This document shows positions 1 to 8,273 of a stretch of DNA of 64,000 nucleotides, piece after piece. Within the stretch, counting starts at the first letter, position 1, and the number at the start of each line of letters is the position of its first letter. Source of the DNA: Treponema sp. (GTDB taxonomy: Bacteria; Spirochaetota; Spirochaetia; Treponematales; Treponemataceae); assembly GCA_017645785.1 (NCBI GenBank), contig JAGCNW010000016.1, positions 124,001 through 188,000 of the forward strand, written 5' to 3'. The notes under the pieces are model-generated. The model was not told the origin of the DNA. It did not search any database and saw only the letters and a program-made list of their open reading frames with translations. The position numbers and the translations under genes were made by a program.

Positions 1-356
1 CTTTTTGCAAAGCTTTTGCAGATGGAACGGATTTTTTCTTCCGTGGGGCTTTTTTTGTAGCCCAAGATTTGAATGTCGCCGACTTCGTTCACAAAAGAAT
101 GGATTGTGTTGTCGGCGGTCTTTACTTGCTCGGATTCGGCGAATACGTTGAGCTCAATTTCTTTTGAGCTGAAAAACATTGAAATTGAGTCTGAAAACTC
201 AGAAAGCTGTGTTTCCGCGCTTGTATAGAAATTATCAAGACATTCTTTGGAAAAGAAAAACGCCGTTGTGGCGGAAGATATGGCCACAACCGAAATAGTT
301 ATGATTATCGCTAAAATAGAAAAGAATGTTGAAATTGAGATTTTGTTCTTGCGCAT
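1..356 (-). CDS. Methyl-accepting chemotaxis protein, N-terminal part (cut by window edge)
   Basis: The reading frame is open from an ATG at 356 down to base 1, so the C-terminal part lies outside the window. The start follows a good ribosome site (gaggt, about 8 bases upstream). The visible 118 residues begin with a short basic stretch (MRKNKIS), one hydrophobic membrane segment at about residues 8-35, then a polar extracytoplasmic region. This is the usual front end of a transmembrane chemoreceptor with a periplasmic sensor domain. The signalling domain that would prove this is not visible, so another membrane sensor, such as a histidine kinase, remains possible. Confidence 0.55.
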   Translation of the reverse strand, partial: MRKNKISISTFFSILAIIITISVVAISSATTAFFFSKECLDNFYTSAETQLSEFSDSISMFFSSKEIELNVFAESEQVKTADNTIHSFVNEVGDIQILGYKKSPTEEKIRSICKSFAK

Positions 357-416
357 AGATATACCTCTAGCCTCAATTTTACCATTTTTTTCCGTCGCGC
401 GCAAGGTTTTTATTCC

Positions 417-445
417 TTGACAAAAGGCCAAAGCGCGGTTAAACT
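417..445 (+). promoter_or_regulatory. Sigma-70 type promoter for cellobiose phosphorylase
   Basis: TTGACA (417-422), 17-bp spacer, TAAACT (440-445). It lies 55 bp before the ATG at 501. A short inverted repeat, TTGGT/ACCAA, sits between promoter and gene and could be an operator, but this is weak. Confidence 0.65.
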
Positions 446-500
446 GTTCCTATAACACCAAAGCAGGTTGGTTGAAAAAATCACCAAACAGGAGAAACCT

Positions 501-2990
501 ATGAAATTTGGATTCTTTGACGACGAAAAGCGCGAGTATGCCATCACAACTCCGCAGACGCCCTATCCTTGGATCAACTACTTGGGAAGCGAAAAATTCT
601 TCTCGCTGATCTCAAACACAGCGGGCGGATACGCCTTTTACACAGACGCGCGCTTGCGCCGCTTGACCCGCTACCGCTACAACAACATTCCGCTTGACAA
701 CAACGGCCGCTACTTCTTCATCAAAGACGGCGACACAATTTGGAACCCCGGCTGGCAGCCCACTCAGACTCCGCTTGACAAGTACGAGTGCCGCCACGGC
801 TTCGGCTACACAAAATTCGCTTCCGAGAAAAACGGAATCGCCGCCGACGTTTTGTACATGGTTCCCGTTCACGAAAATTGTGAAGTCGAGCAAATCACTT
901 TGACAAACAAGTCTTCTTCTGAAAAGAAAATCAGCCTTGTTTCTTTTGTTGAATGGTGTCTTTACAACGCTTCGGACGACTGCCAGAACTTCCAGCGCAA
1001 CTTCTCCACAGGCGAAGTTGAAATCGAAGGCAGCGCGATTTACCACAAGACTGAATACCGCGAGCGCCGCAACCACTTTACATTCTATTCTTGCAACCAA
1101 AAAATCGACGGCTTTGACACAGACCGCGAGACGTTCCTCGGCCTTTACAACAACTTGGGCCAGGCAAAGACTGTCGTTGAAGGAAAGAGCGGAAACTCAG
1201 TCGCCGACGGTTGGTCTCCGATTGCAAGCCACCGCTTGGAAATCACTCTCAAGGCCGGCGAGTCCAAGACAGCGATTTTTGTTTTGGGCTACATCGAAAA
1301 CGACGACGCCAAAAAATTCCTTTCTGACGCTGACAAGGAAGCCGCGCTCAAAGCCGGCCTCTTGCGCACCAACACCGCCAGTGGCGTAATCAACAAGGAA
1401 AAGGCATACGAGCTTCAGAAAAAGTTCGACACGCCCGAGAAAGTCGCCAAGGCCTTTGACGACTTGCGCGCCTTCTGGGACGAAACCTTGAGCCACTTCA
1501 CTCTCAAGAGCGGCGACGAAAAGTTGGACCGCATGGCCTTGTGGAACCAGTACCAGTGCGTCGTCACATATAACTTTGCCCGCTCGGCCTCTTACTTTGA
1601 AAGCGGAATCGGACGCGGACTCGGTTTCCGCGACACTTCTCAGGACATGCTCGGAGCCGCGCACCAGCTTCCTGCCAGCCGCATCCGCGAGCGCCTTTAC
1701 GACGTCGCCGCGACACAGTTTGAGGACGGCTCGGCCTACCACCAGTTCCAGCCTTTGACAAAGCGCGGAAACGCCGACATCGGCTCCAACTTCAACGACG
1801 ACCCGCTTTGGCTTATCCTTGGCGTAGGAAACTACATCCGCGAAACTGGCGACGTTGACTTCCTTAAAGTCGACGTTCCCTTTGACAACAGCGAGACAAA
1901 CAAGGCCACGATGTTCGAGCACCTCAAGCGCTCTTACAACTACATTCCCAACCACATGGGACCGCACGGACTTCCGCTCATCGGCCGCGCCGACTGGAAC
2001 GACTGCCTTAACCTCAACTGCTTCTCTACAAACCCCAACGACTCTTTCCAGACTTGCACCAACAAAGAGGGAAAGAACGCCGAGTCCGTCATGATCGCCG
2101 AAATGTTCGTCTACGTTACTCCCGACTACGTGCAGATGTGCCGCCTTTTGGGAGAGGAAGAGGAAGCCAAGCGCGCCGAAGACGCCGCCGCAAAAATGGA
2201 AGCCCAGATTTGCAACGTCGCGTGGGACGGCGAATGGTATGTCCGCGCCTTTGACGACGCCGGAAGAAAGATCGGCTCAAAGGAATGCGAAGACGGAAAG
2301 ATTTTCATCGAGTCTCAGGGCTTTGGAACGATGGCCAAAATCGGAAAGGACAAGGGCTATCCCGAAAAGTCTTTGGACAGCGTAAAGAAATATCTTGACT
2401 CTAAATACGGAATCGTAATTTTGGATCCGCCCTACAGAGAGTATCATGTTGAATTGGGAGAAGTTTCTTCTTATCCGCCGGGATACAAGGAGAACGGAGG
2501 AATCTTCTGCCACAACAATCCGTGGGTAATCATCGGCGAAGTTGTCAACGGCCGCCCGCAGGACGCCTTTGAGCACTACAAGAAAATCGCTCCGGCTTAC
2601 TTGGAAGACATCTCAGAGATTCACCGCACCGAGCCTTACGTTTACGCTCAGATGATCGCCGGAAAGACTGCCCGCCGCTTTGGCGAAGCCAAGAACTCTT
2701 GGCTTACAGGAACTGCGGCTTGGAACTTCGTGACGCTTTCGCAGTACCTCTGCGGCTTGCGCCCGACATGGAAGGGCTTGGAAGTCGAGCCCCGCTTGCC
2801 GGAGCACGTTAAGAACGCCCAGCTTGTCCGCAAGTTCCAGGGAGTGACATACAATATCAACGTCATCAACAAGAAGAACGACGGCGCTGTTTCTATCGTT
2901 GTCACAAACGGAAAGGCCGACGTTAACGGCACAATCGTAAAGGCGCAGGCCGGCCAAAAAGAAGTCAGCCTCGAAGTTACAATTGGTTAA
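501..2990 (+). CDS. cbp: Cellobiose phosphorylase (GH94)
   Basis: This enzyme splits cellobiose with phosphate into glucose 1-phosphate and glucose in the cytoplasm, which saves ATP for a cellulose-feeding anaerobe. The 829-residue length fits the family (about 810-830). The N-terminal beta-sandwich starts MKFGFFDD and contains the family segment TPYPWINYLG. The catalytic acid is in RADWNDCLNLN (second Asp, about residue 501), followed by the cellobiose-type NPNDSFQT segment rather than the chitobiose version. An upstream in-frame start at 468 is possible, but the ATG at 501 has a clear ggag site 6-7 bases before it. Glycerol kinase follows after 10 bp, so the two are probably cotranscribed. 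Substrate is inferred from family resemblance. Confidence 0.93.
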   Translation: MKFGFFDDEKREYAITTPQTPYPWINYLGSEKFFSLISNTAGGYAFYTDARLRRLTRYRYNNIPLDNNGRYFFIKDGDTIWNPGWQPTQTPLDKYECRHGFGYTKFASEKNGIAADVLYMVPVHENCEVEQITLTNKSSSEKKISLVSFVEWCLYNASDDCQNFQRNFSTGEVEIEGSAIYHKTEYRERRNHFTFYSCNQKIDGFDTDRETFLGLYNNLGQAKTVVEGKSGNSVADGWSPIASHRLEITLKAGESKTAIFVLGYIENDDAKKFLSDADKEAALKAGLLRTNTASGVINKEKAYELQKKFDTPEKVAKAFDDLRAFWDETLSHFTLKSGDEKLDRMALWNQYQCVVTYNFARSASYFESGIGRGLGFRDTSQDMLGAAHQLPASRIRERLYDVAATQFEDGSAYHQFQPLTKRGNADIGSNFNDDPLWLILGVGNYIRETGDVDFLKVDVPFDNSETNKATMFEHLKRSYNYIPNHMGPHGLPLIGRADWNDCLNLNCFSTNPNDSFQTCTNKEGKNAESVMIAEMFVYVTPDYVQMCRLLGEEEEAKRAEDAAAKMEAQICNVAWDGEWYVRAFDDAGRKIGSKECEDGKIFIESQGFGTMAKIGKDKGYPEKSLDSVKKYLDSKYGIVILDPPYREYHVELGEVSSYPPGYKENGGIFCHNNPWVIIGEVVNGRPQDAFEHYKKIAPAYLEDISEIHRTEPYVYAQMIAGKTARRFGEAKNSWLTGTAAWNFVTLSQYLCGLRPTWKGLEVEPRLPEHVKNAQLVRKFQGVTYNINVINKKNDGAVSIVVTNGKADVNGTIVKAQAGQKEVSLEVTIG

Positions 2991-3000
2991 GTTGTAGTAG

Positions 3001-4506
3001 ATGGAACAATTCATCCTGGCCCTGGACGAGGGAACGACCTCTTGCCGCGCTGTCGTTTTTGACAAGCGCTGCAAAATGGTCGCGGTAGAGCAAAAAGAAT
3101 TCAAGCAATACTATCCCAAGCCGGGCTGGGTTGAGCACGACGCGCAAGAGATTTTCGACACGCAGATGGCGACGATAAGCGCCGCCCTGCAAAAGGCGGG
3201 AATCTCCCAAGCGGACGCAGGCCAAAAGGTGGCCGCGCTCGGAATCACAAACCAGCGCGAAACCTTAGTAATGTGGGACAAGGCGAGCGGAAAGCCTGTC
3301 TGTCCCGCAATCGTTTGGCAATGCCGTCGCACCGCGCAAATCGCCGACGACCTAGTCACGCAAGGCTACGGCGAAAAAATCCGCGCGGCCACTGGCCTTA
3401 TCCCCGACGCGTACTTTACCGGCACAAAAATCAAATGGCTTTTGGAAAACCTTCCGGGCCTGCGCGCCCGCTGCGAGGCCGGCGAAGTTTTGGCCGGAAC
3501 GATTGATTCTTGGCTTATTTGGAAGATGAGCGGCGGCAAAGCGCACGTCACCGACTATACCAACGCAAGCCGAACGATGCTCTTTAACATCCACACGCTT
3601 GAATGGGACAAAGAGCTTTTGCATTTGTTGAACATTCCACAAAACATTTTGCCGCGCGTCGTTGACTCAAGCGGAGTTTACGCGACGACCGACAAAAATA
3701 TTTGCGGCTTTGAAATTCCAATCGCGAGCGCGATAGGCGACCAGCAGTCCGCGCTCTTTGGCCAAGGCTGTTTTAAAAGCGGCGAGGCGAAAAACACTTA
3801 CGGAACCGGCTGCTTCTTGCTTATGAACACCGGAAGCAAAGCCGTTCTTTCCAAAAACAAATTGCTTACCACAATCGCGATTGGCCTTGACGGAAAAGTT
3901 GAGTACGCCCTTGAAGGAAGCATCTTTATGGGCGGAGCGGTTGTCAAATGGCTTCGCGACGAGTTGAACATTATCAGCGCCTCAAAAGAATGTGACGGAC
4001 TTGCGGCGACTGTTCCTGATTCAAACGGAGCGATACTGGTTCCGGCCTTTACAGGTTTGGGCGCGCCGTATTGGGATCCATACGCGCGCGGAATATTGGT
4101 GGGCCTTACCCGAGGAACCAACAAGGCGCACATTTGCCGCGCCGCGCTCGACGCGATCGCCTTTCAAGTTACAGACAGCCTTAAATGCATGGAGGACGAC
4201 TCCGGCATAAAAATATCTTCGCTAAAAGTTGACGGTGGCACTTCCGCTTCGAACATCTTGATGCAAATACAAGCGGATTACTTGAACGCCAAAGTCGTCC
4301 GTCCTCAAAACACGGAGACAACCGTGACAGGCGCCGCCTTTTTGGCAGGCCTTGCGGTCGGCTTTTGGAAAAGCAAGGAAGAGATTCTTTCGTTTTGGGA
4401 AGCCGATCGGGAATTTGTTCCGGCAATGGAAGGCGCCGCGCGCGACAAAGCGCTGGCCGGCTGGAAAAAGGCTGTGGTCCGCGCCGAGCGCTGGGCGGAC
4501 GAGTGA
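3001..4506 (+). CDS. glpK: Glycerol kinase
   Basis: FGGY-family kinase that phosphorylates glycerol to glycerol 3-phosphate using ATP. Its 501 residues match the normal length. It opens with the phosphate-binding LALDEGTTSCRAVVFD, and has WVEHDAQEI, GITNQRET and the C-terminal nucleotide-binding VDGGTSASN. All are hallmark GlpK segments. It starts 10 bp after the phosphorylase stop, with only a weak ribosome site, which suggests translational coupling. No glycerol facilitator or glycerol-3-phosphate dehydrogenase is nearby, so the pairing with cellobiose phosphorylase is unusual. Confidence 0.95.
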   Translation: MEQFILALDEGTTSCRAVVFDKRCKMVAVEQKEFKQYYPKPGWVEHDAQEIFDTQMATISAALQKAGISQADAGQKVAALGITNQRETLVMWDKASGKPVCPAIVWQCRRTAQIADDLVTQGYGEKIRAATGLIPDAYFTGTKIKWLLENLPGLRARCEAGEVLAGTIDSWLIWKMSGGKAHVTDYTNASRTMLFNIHTLEWDKELLHLLNIPQNILPRVVDSSGVYATTDKNICGFEIPIASAIGDQQSALFGQGCFKSGEAKNTYGTGCFLLMNTGSKAVLSKNKLLTTIAIGLDGKVEYALEGSIFMGGAVVKWLRDELNIISASKECDGLAATVPDSNGAILVPAFTGLGAPYWDPYARGILVGLTRGTNKAHICRAALDAIAFQVTDSLKCMEDDSGIKISSLKVDGGTSASNILMQIQADYLNAKVVRPQNTETTVTGAAFLAGLAVGFWKSKEEILSFWEADREFVPAMEGAARDKALAGWKKAVVRAERWADE

Positions 4507-4510
4507 TTTT

Positions 4511-4575
4511 GTCATTGCCGCGCTTGACGCGGCAATCTTTCGTAAAAGGATTGTCGGGTCGAGCCCGACAATGAC
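4511..4575. repeat. Inverted pair of 27-bp palindromic repeats (REPIN-like)
   Basis: Two 27-bp units, 4511-4537 (forward) and 4549-4575 (reverse), are separated by 11 bp. Each unit is itself a palindrome with GTCATT at one end, AATC at the other and CTTGAC or CTCGAC in the centre. The same units recur at 5349-5407 and 47774-47842. Here the pair lies between the convergent ends of glpK and yhbY and could act as a bidirectional terminator. Confidence 0.85.
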
Positions 4576-4587
4576 ACGCGTAGCGAG

Positions 4588-4875
4588 CTAAATCAAATGC
4601 TTTCGCTTGTCGGGGTTTGTTGATTCCTTGTAAAGGATCGCGACGTTTCCGATGATGCGAACAAGTTCGGCGCCAGTTTGCGCGCAAAGGTCCGCGGTCA
4701 AATCTTTTTTCTCTTCTTTAAATTCGTTGAACTTAACTTTTATCAATTCGTGGTCGTCGAGAACCTTGGCGATTTTTTGAACGACGCCTTCGGTCATGCC
4801 GCCCTGTCCGACAATTACAAGAGGATTTAAGTTGCTGGCGGCTGAGGATAAAATTTTTCTTTGTGAAGAAGTCAT
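4588..4875 (-). CDS. yhbY: YhbY-family RNA-binding protein (CRM domain)
   Basis: Small single-domain CRM protein associated with assembly of the large ribosomal subunit. The 95 residues fit the family. The GxxG RNA-binding loop is seen in NPLVIVGQGGMT, followed by the helix in DHELIKVKFNEF. I place the start at 4875 (MTSSQRKIL). The alternative ATG at 4881 lies directly against the -10 box at 4882-4887 and would be at or before the transcription start. With the start at 4875 the mRNA would be essentially leaderless. There is no ribosome site. Confidence 0.88.
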   Translation of the reverse strand: MTSSQRKILSSAASNLNPLVIVGQGGMTEGVVQKIAKVLDDHELIKVKFNEFKEEKKDLTADLCAQTGAELVRIIGNVAILYKESTNPDKRKHLI

Positions 4876-4881
4876 GCGCAT

Positions 4882-4910
4882 ATTATAACATACTGCGGGC
4901 GCTTTTGCAA
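4882..4910 (-). promoter_or_regulatory. Promoter of yhbY, adjacent to the start codon
   Basis: Reading the minus strand: TTGCAA (4905-4910), 17-bp spacer, TATAAT (4882-4887), then 6 bases, then ATG at 4875. This spacing puts the transcription start at or next to the start codon. Confidence 0.75.
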
Positions 4911-4932
4911 ATAGGAATTGCTTGCAAGGGGC

Positions 4933-4961
4933 TTGAAATTTTTTGAAAGTTCGTGTAGAAT
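4933..4961 (+). promoter_or_regulatory. Promoter of the HU gene
   Basis: TTGAAA (4933-4938), 17 bp, TAGAAT (4956-4961). The ribosome site gggggaaag precedes the ATG at 5005, so this gene has a normal leader of about 37 bases. Confidence 0.75.
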
Positions 4962-5004
4962 AAATTTATAAACACTAAGAACATTTTTTTGGGGGAAAGA
5001 AAAA

Positions 5005-5289
5005 ATGAACAAAACAGAACTTGTTGACGCCATTGCCGCGGAAACTAAACTTTCAAAGAAAGACACAGAAGCCTTTGTAAAGACATTTGTTGATGTAGTG
5101 TCAAAGGCGCTTAAGAAGGGCGACGAAGTTGCTTTGGTTGGATTTGGAACATTCGGCGTTTCAAAACGCGCCGCTCGCTCAGGACGCAATCCTAAGACTG
5201 GCGAGACAATCAAGATCGCCGCTTCTAAGACACCCAAATTCAAGCCTGGAAAAGCGCTCAAGGATTTGGTCAACGGAGCCAAAAAATAA
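5005..5289 (+). CDS. hup: DNA-binding protein HU
   Basis: Histone-like dimer that bends DNA and compacts the nucleoid. Its 94 residues match the family. It starts [11 protein letters not shown] and has [18 protein letters not shown], which is the HU beta-arm with the conserved RNP tip, followed by [13 protein letters not shown]. It stands alone between a promoter (4933) and a terminator (5312), as expected for an abundant protein. Confidence 0.97.
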   Translation: MNKTELVDAIAAETKLSKKDTEAFVKTFVDVVSKALKKGDEVALVGFGTFGVSKRAARSGRNPKTGETIKIAASKTPKFKPGKALKDLVNGAKK

Positions 5290-5311
5290 TTGCGCCTACA
5301 GCGCAAGTTAG

Positions 5312-5340
5312 AAAAAGCCGTCCAGCTGGACGGCTTTTTT
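5312..5340 (+). terminator. Terminator after HU
   Basis: A perfect stem (gccgtcc / ggacggc, loop agct) is flanked by A-run and T-run, giving an intrinsic terminator 23 bp after the HU stop. Confidence 0.9.
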
Positions 5341-5348
5341 GTTTTAAA

Positions 5349-5407
5349 GATTCCCGCGTCAAGCGCGGGAATGACCTAATGTCATTGTCGGGCTTGACCC
5401 GACAATC
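5349..5407. repeat. Inverted pair of 27-bp palindromic repeats (REPIN-like)
   Basis: Units at 5349-5375 (reverse, CCCGCG arms) and 5381-5407 (forward, TCGGG arms) are only 5 bp apart. They belong to the same family as 4511-4575 and 47774-47842. The TTGACC inside the forward unit (5394) doubles as the -35 box of the next gene. Confidence 0.85.
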
Positions 5408-5423
5408 TTTTGCGTGATAAGAT
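5394..5423 (+). promoter_or_regulatory. Promoter built on a palindromic repeat
   Basis: TTGACC (5394-5399, inside the repeat), 18-bp spacer, TAAGAT (5418-5423), then 6 bases and ATG at 5430. The TTGAC-to-ATG distance is 36 bp, identical to the arrangement at 47829-47865. Confidence 0.55.
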
Positions 5424-5429
5424 AAAAAT

Positions 5430-6374
5430 ATGGATATGCAATATTTGCTTTGGCTTCAAAACATGCGGGCCAAAGTGGCGGTTGAACTTGAAGACTTCCT
5501 GGCGGTTTTTTCTGATACCGCAGGCTTTTTTGTCATCCTTATTTGCATGCTTTATGTCATTGTTGACAAAAAGAAATTTTGCCATGTATTGTTTTGCTAT
5601 TCGATTTGCTCGTCGTTCAACGCGCTGATAAAAATCACCGCTTGCGTTTACAGGCCTTGGATAAAAGATCCTAGAATAGTTCCCGCAAAAAAATCCCTTG
5701 GCTTGGCGACCGGTTATTCTTTTCCTAGCGGCCACACAAGCGCCGTCGCCTCTTGCGCTTTGGGAACAATCAGCCAATACAAGGACAACGCGCTCCTTCT
5801 TGTAATTTTGTCTTTTTACACTTTGATTGTGGCCTTCTCCAGAAATTTTTTGGGCTGCCATACGCCGCAAGACGTTTTGTTCGCGCTGGCCGAAGCGGCT
5901 TTGTCTTTGTGGGCCGCGTCGATCCTGATGAAAGCCTTGGAAAAGAACGAGGGCGCGGACAAAATTCTTTTTGTGTCGGCGACGCTTTTGTTCGCCGCGT
6001 TCTTTGCCTATACGCTTTTTAAAGCGTATCCGGTTGACTTAGACGCGGCAGGAACAGTTTTGGTTGATCCAAAGAAAATGCAGAATGACGCTATGTTTGA
6101 TTTGGCGTTTGCGATTGGCTTTGTACATGGCTGGTTTTTGGACAAGCGCTTTATAAAATTTACAACCGACAACATAAGCGGCAAGCAAAGAGCCTTGCGC
6201 CTTGCAATCATGATTGTTTTTGCCCTTGTGATAAATTTTGTGATTTACTCCGCCGCCAAATATTATTTTGACAAGCGGCTGGCCAGATTTATAAAAGGTT
6301 ATTTGTTTTCGTTTGCGACGGCATATTTGGCGCCGCTTGCATTTACAAAAATAGAAAGGGCGTTAAAATGGTGA
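5430..6374 (+). CDS. PAP2-superfamily membrane phosphatase
   Basis: Integral membrane acid phosphatase, probably acting on lipid phosphates such as undecaprenyl diphosphate or phosphatidate. The three catalytic motifs are visible in order: KITACVYRP, SFPSGHTS and SRNFLGCHTPQD. Several hydrophobic segments follow, giving 314 residues, longer than a minimal PAP2 protein and with extra C-terminal membrane helices. The start is ATG 5430 (MDMQYLL) or the second ATG at 5436. No ribosome site is seen, and the promoter spacing suggests a leaderless message. Its end overlaps the next gene by 7 bp. Confidence 0.85.
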   Translation: MDMQYLLWLQNMRAKVAVELEDFLAVFSDTAGFFVILICMLYVIVDKKKFCHVLFCYSICSSFNALIKITACVYRPWIKDPRIVPAKKSLGLATGYSFPSGHTSAVASCALGTISQYKDNALLLVILSFYTLIVAFSRNFLGCHTPQDVLFALAEAALSLWAASILMKALEKNEGADKILFVSATLLFAAFFAYTLFKAYPVDLDAAGTVLVDPKKMQNDAMFDLAFAIGFVHGWFLDKRFIKFTTDNISGKQRALRLAIMIVFALVINFVIYSAAKYYFDKRLARFIKGYLFSFATAYLAPLAFTKIERALKW

Positions 6375-7297
6375 CGGTTGTAGCGAGCGTTGACTTGCCG
6401 GTTGACGAAAAACTCACGGTAAAAAAGAACACGATTAAGGGCGAGGGGAGCGACAAGCGCTTTTGTTTGTTGACTGGCATTCACGGCGATGAATTGGAAG
6501 GCCAGTTGGTTTGTTACAAGGTGCAGGAACGGATAAACGCTGATCCGCAAAATTTTCACGGAACGCTGGACATTTATCCTGCGCTCAATCCGCTTGGAAT
6601 TGACTCCATCACCCGCGGCATTCCCGCCTTTGACTTGGACATGAACCGCACGTTTCCCGGCGAAGCGGACGGAACGATGACCGAATACATCGCGTCAAAA
6701 ATTTTGGAGGACGCGAGCGGCGCGGATTTCGCGCTTGACGTTCACGCAAGCTCCATTTTTATCCGCGAGCTTCCGCAAGTAAGAATTCCTCCTGAGTTCA
6801 AGGACAAAATAATAGACAAGGCAAAACTTTTAAACATGGACTTGCTTTGGATTCACAACAACGGTTCGGTGCAAGAAAATTCTTTGGTTTACACGCTCAA
6901 CCAAAACGGAACGCCGGCCGCCGTCATCGACATGGGAATCGGCATGCGCTATACAAGCGAGTTTGCAGACCAGTTGACTGACGGAATTTTTTGCCTCTTG
7001 GCCCAAATGGAAATGTGGACTGGCTCGACAATAAAACCGCGCGAGCCAGTTTATTCCGACCAAGCCGGCGACATGACGGCGCTTGTTTCCAAAATGGCGG
7101 GCTTTTTTGTGCGGAAGGTTGACTGCGGCCAGCGGGTTCAAAAAGGAGACTTGCTTGGCGAAATCATCAGTCCCTTGGAAGGAAAACTTTTGGCGCAAAT
7201 AAAGGCGCCTTGCGCGGGACTATTGTTCACCCTGCGCGAATATCCAATCGTAGAAATCGGCTCGACTTTGGGGAGGCTTTTGAATGAAGGAAATTAG
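6368..7297 (+). CDS. Succinylglutamate desuccinylase/aspartoacylase (M14-like) family protein, catalytic type
   Basis: Zinc carboxypeptidase-fold deacylase. The zinc ligands are present: His and Glu in GIHGDELEG, and His in LDVHASS. The substrate-binding NRTFPGE is also seen. The C-terminal third (GDMTALVSKMAGFFVRK to IKAPCAGLLF) looks like the beta-sandwich lid typical of the family. The 309 residues fit. Substrate cannot be told; members cleave N-acyl amino acids or remove C-terminal amino acids. It overlaps the PAP2 gene by 7 bp and its paralogue by 14 bp, so the three form an operon. Confidence 0.85.
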   Translation: MVTVVASVDLPVDEKLTVKKNTIKGEGSDKRFCLLTGIHGDELEGQLVCYKVQERINADPQNFHGTLDIYPALNPLGIDSITRGIPAFDLDMNRTFPGEADGTMTEYIASKILEDASGADFALDVHASSIFIRELPQVRIPPEFKDKIIDKAKLLNMDLLWIHNNGSVQENSLVYTLNQNGTPAAVIDMGIGMRYTSEFADQLTDGIFCLLAQMEMWTGSTIKPREPVYSDQAGDMTALVSKMAGFFVRKVDCGQRVQKGDLLGEIISPLEGKLLAQIKAPCAGLLFTLREYPIVEIGSTLGRLLNEGN

Positions 7298-8213
7298 CGT
7301 CATCGATTCGCCGGCCCTTTACCGGGACAACTACCGCGTCCGCGGCTTTGTTTTTGGAAGCGGAAAAAAATCCGTTTGCGTCGTCGGCCCAATGCGCGGA
7401 AACGAATACCAACAGCAATTCATAGCCGCGCGCTTGGTAAACCGCTTGAAGGAAATCGAAGAAAAGGTCGAGCTTGTTCCCGGCTACGAAATTCTTGTGA
7501 TTCCTTGCGCCAACACTTATTCGTTCAACACGCGAAAGCGCTTTTGGCCGATAAACAATTTTGACATAAACCGTTCGTTCCCCGGAGAAGTTGACGGAGC
7601 GAGCACCGAGCGTTTTGCGGGAAAAATCTTGCAAGCCACAAAAGGCTACCAATACGGAATCCAGCTTTCGTCCTACTACATAAGCGGAACTTTTATGCCG
7701 CACATCAAAATCTTTAAGACAGATTTGGACTGCGAGCAAAGCGCCAAGGACTTTAAGATGCCCTTTGTTCAAATCAGAAGCGCCCGCGCCTTTGAAAAGA
7801 CTACGCTCAACTACAGCTGGCAGATTAACGGCGTGCAGGGCTTTAGCTTGTATTCAAGCGCCACAAATTACATCGACAAAAGCTCGGCGCACACGGTCAT
7901 GCGTTCCATCTTGCTTTTCCTAAAGGCAAAGGGCGTCATCACCACCGACATTCCCGGCGGCTACGAGACAAAAATCATCAATTCCCAGACCGATTTGATG
8001 GCCCTGCGCGCGCCGTCGGCCGGTTTTTTTGCCCCAAAAGTCAAGGTTGGCTTTGAGGTCAACGCCGGCGACTTGCTTGCCGAAATCCGCGATCCTTATA
8101 CGGACGAGGTGATTTCCAACATAGTTTCGCCCAAGGACGGAACCATATTCTACATGCAGTCGGACCCTCTGACCTACAGCCATTCGTCGGTTTTTAACTT
8201 AATATTGAAGTAA
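7284..8213 (+). CDS. M14-like paralogue lacking zinc ligands (probable pseudoenzyme)
   Basis: Same length (309) and layout as the upstream protein, with NRSFPGE conserved in both. The first zinc motif has become GPMRGNEYQ (His replaced by Arg, Glu kept). The position of the second zinc His reads GIQLSSYY, so that His is gone. This protein is therefore unlikely to bind zinc in the usual way. It may be a regulatory or structural partner of the active paralogue, and the 14-bp gene overlap favours a joint complex. That role is inference. Confidence 0.8.
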   Translation: MKEISVIDSPALYRDNYRVRGFVFGSGKKSVCVVGPMRGNEYQQQFIAARLVNRLKEIEEKVELVPGYEILVIPCANTYSFNTRKRFWPINNFDINRSFPGEVDGASTERFAGKILQATKGYQYGIQLSSYYISGTFMPHIKIFKTDLDCEQSAKDFKMPFVQIRSARAFEKTTLNYSWQINGVQGFSLYSSATNYIDKSSAHTVMRSILLFLKAKGVITTDIPGGYETKIINSQTDLMALRAPSAGFFAPKVKVGFEVNAGDLLAEIRDPYTDEVISNIVSPKDGTIFYMQSDPLTYSHSSVFNLILK

Positions 8214-8233
8214 TTGGCAATCTTTAAAAAAGT

Positions 8234-8262
8234 TTGATTTTTTTTAAAACGCGTGTTATAAT
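8234..8262 (+). promoter_or_regulatory. Promoter of the hybrid histidine kinase
   Basis: TTGATT (8234-8239), 17 bp, TATAAT (8257-8262). The ATG is only 11 bp further, with aagga immediately before it, so the leader is about 4-5 bases long. Confidence 0.75.
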
Positions 8263-8273
8263 AGTAAGGATAG

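Noticed and set aside
1197-1967. 256-codon antisense frame within cellobiose phosphorylase
   Set aside because: Shadow of a well-supported GH94 gene, no recognisable protein features.
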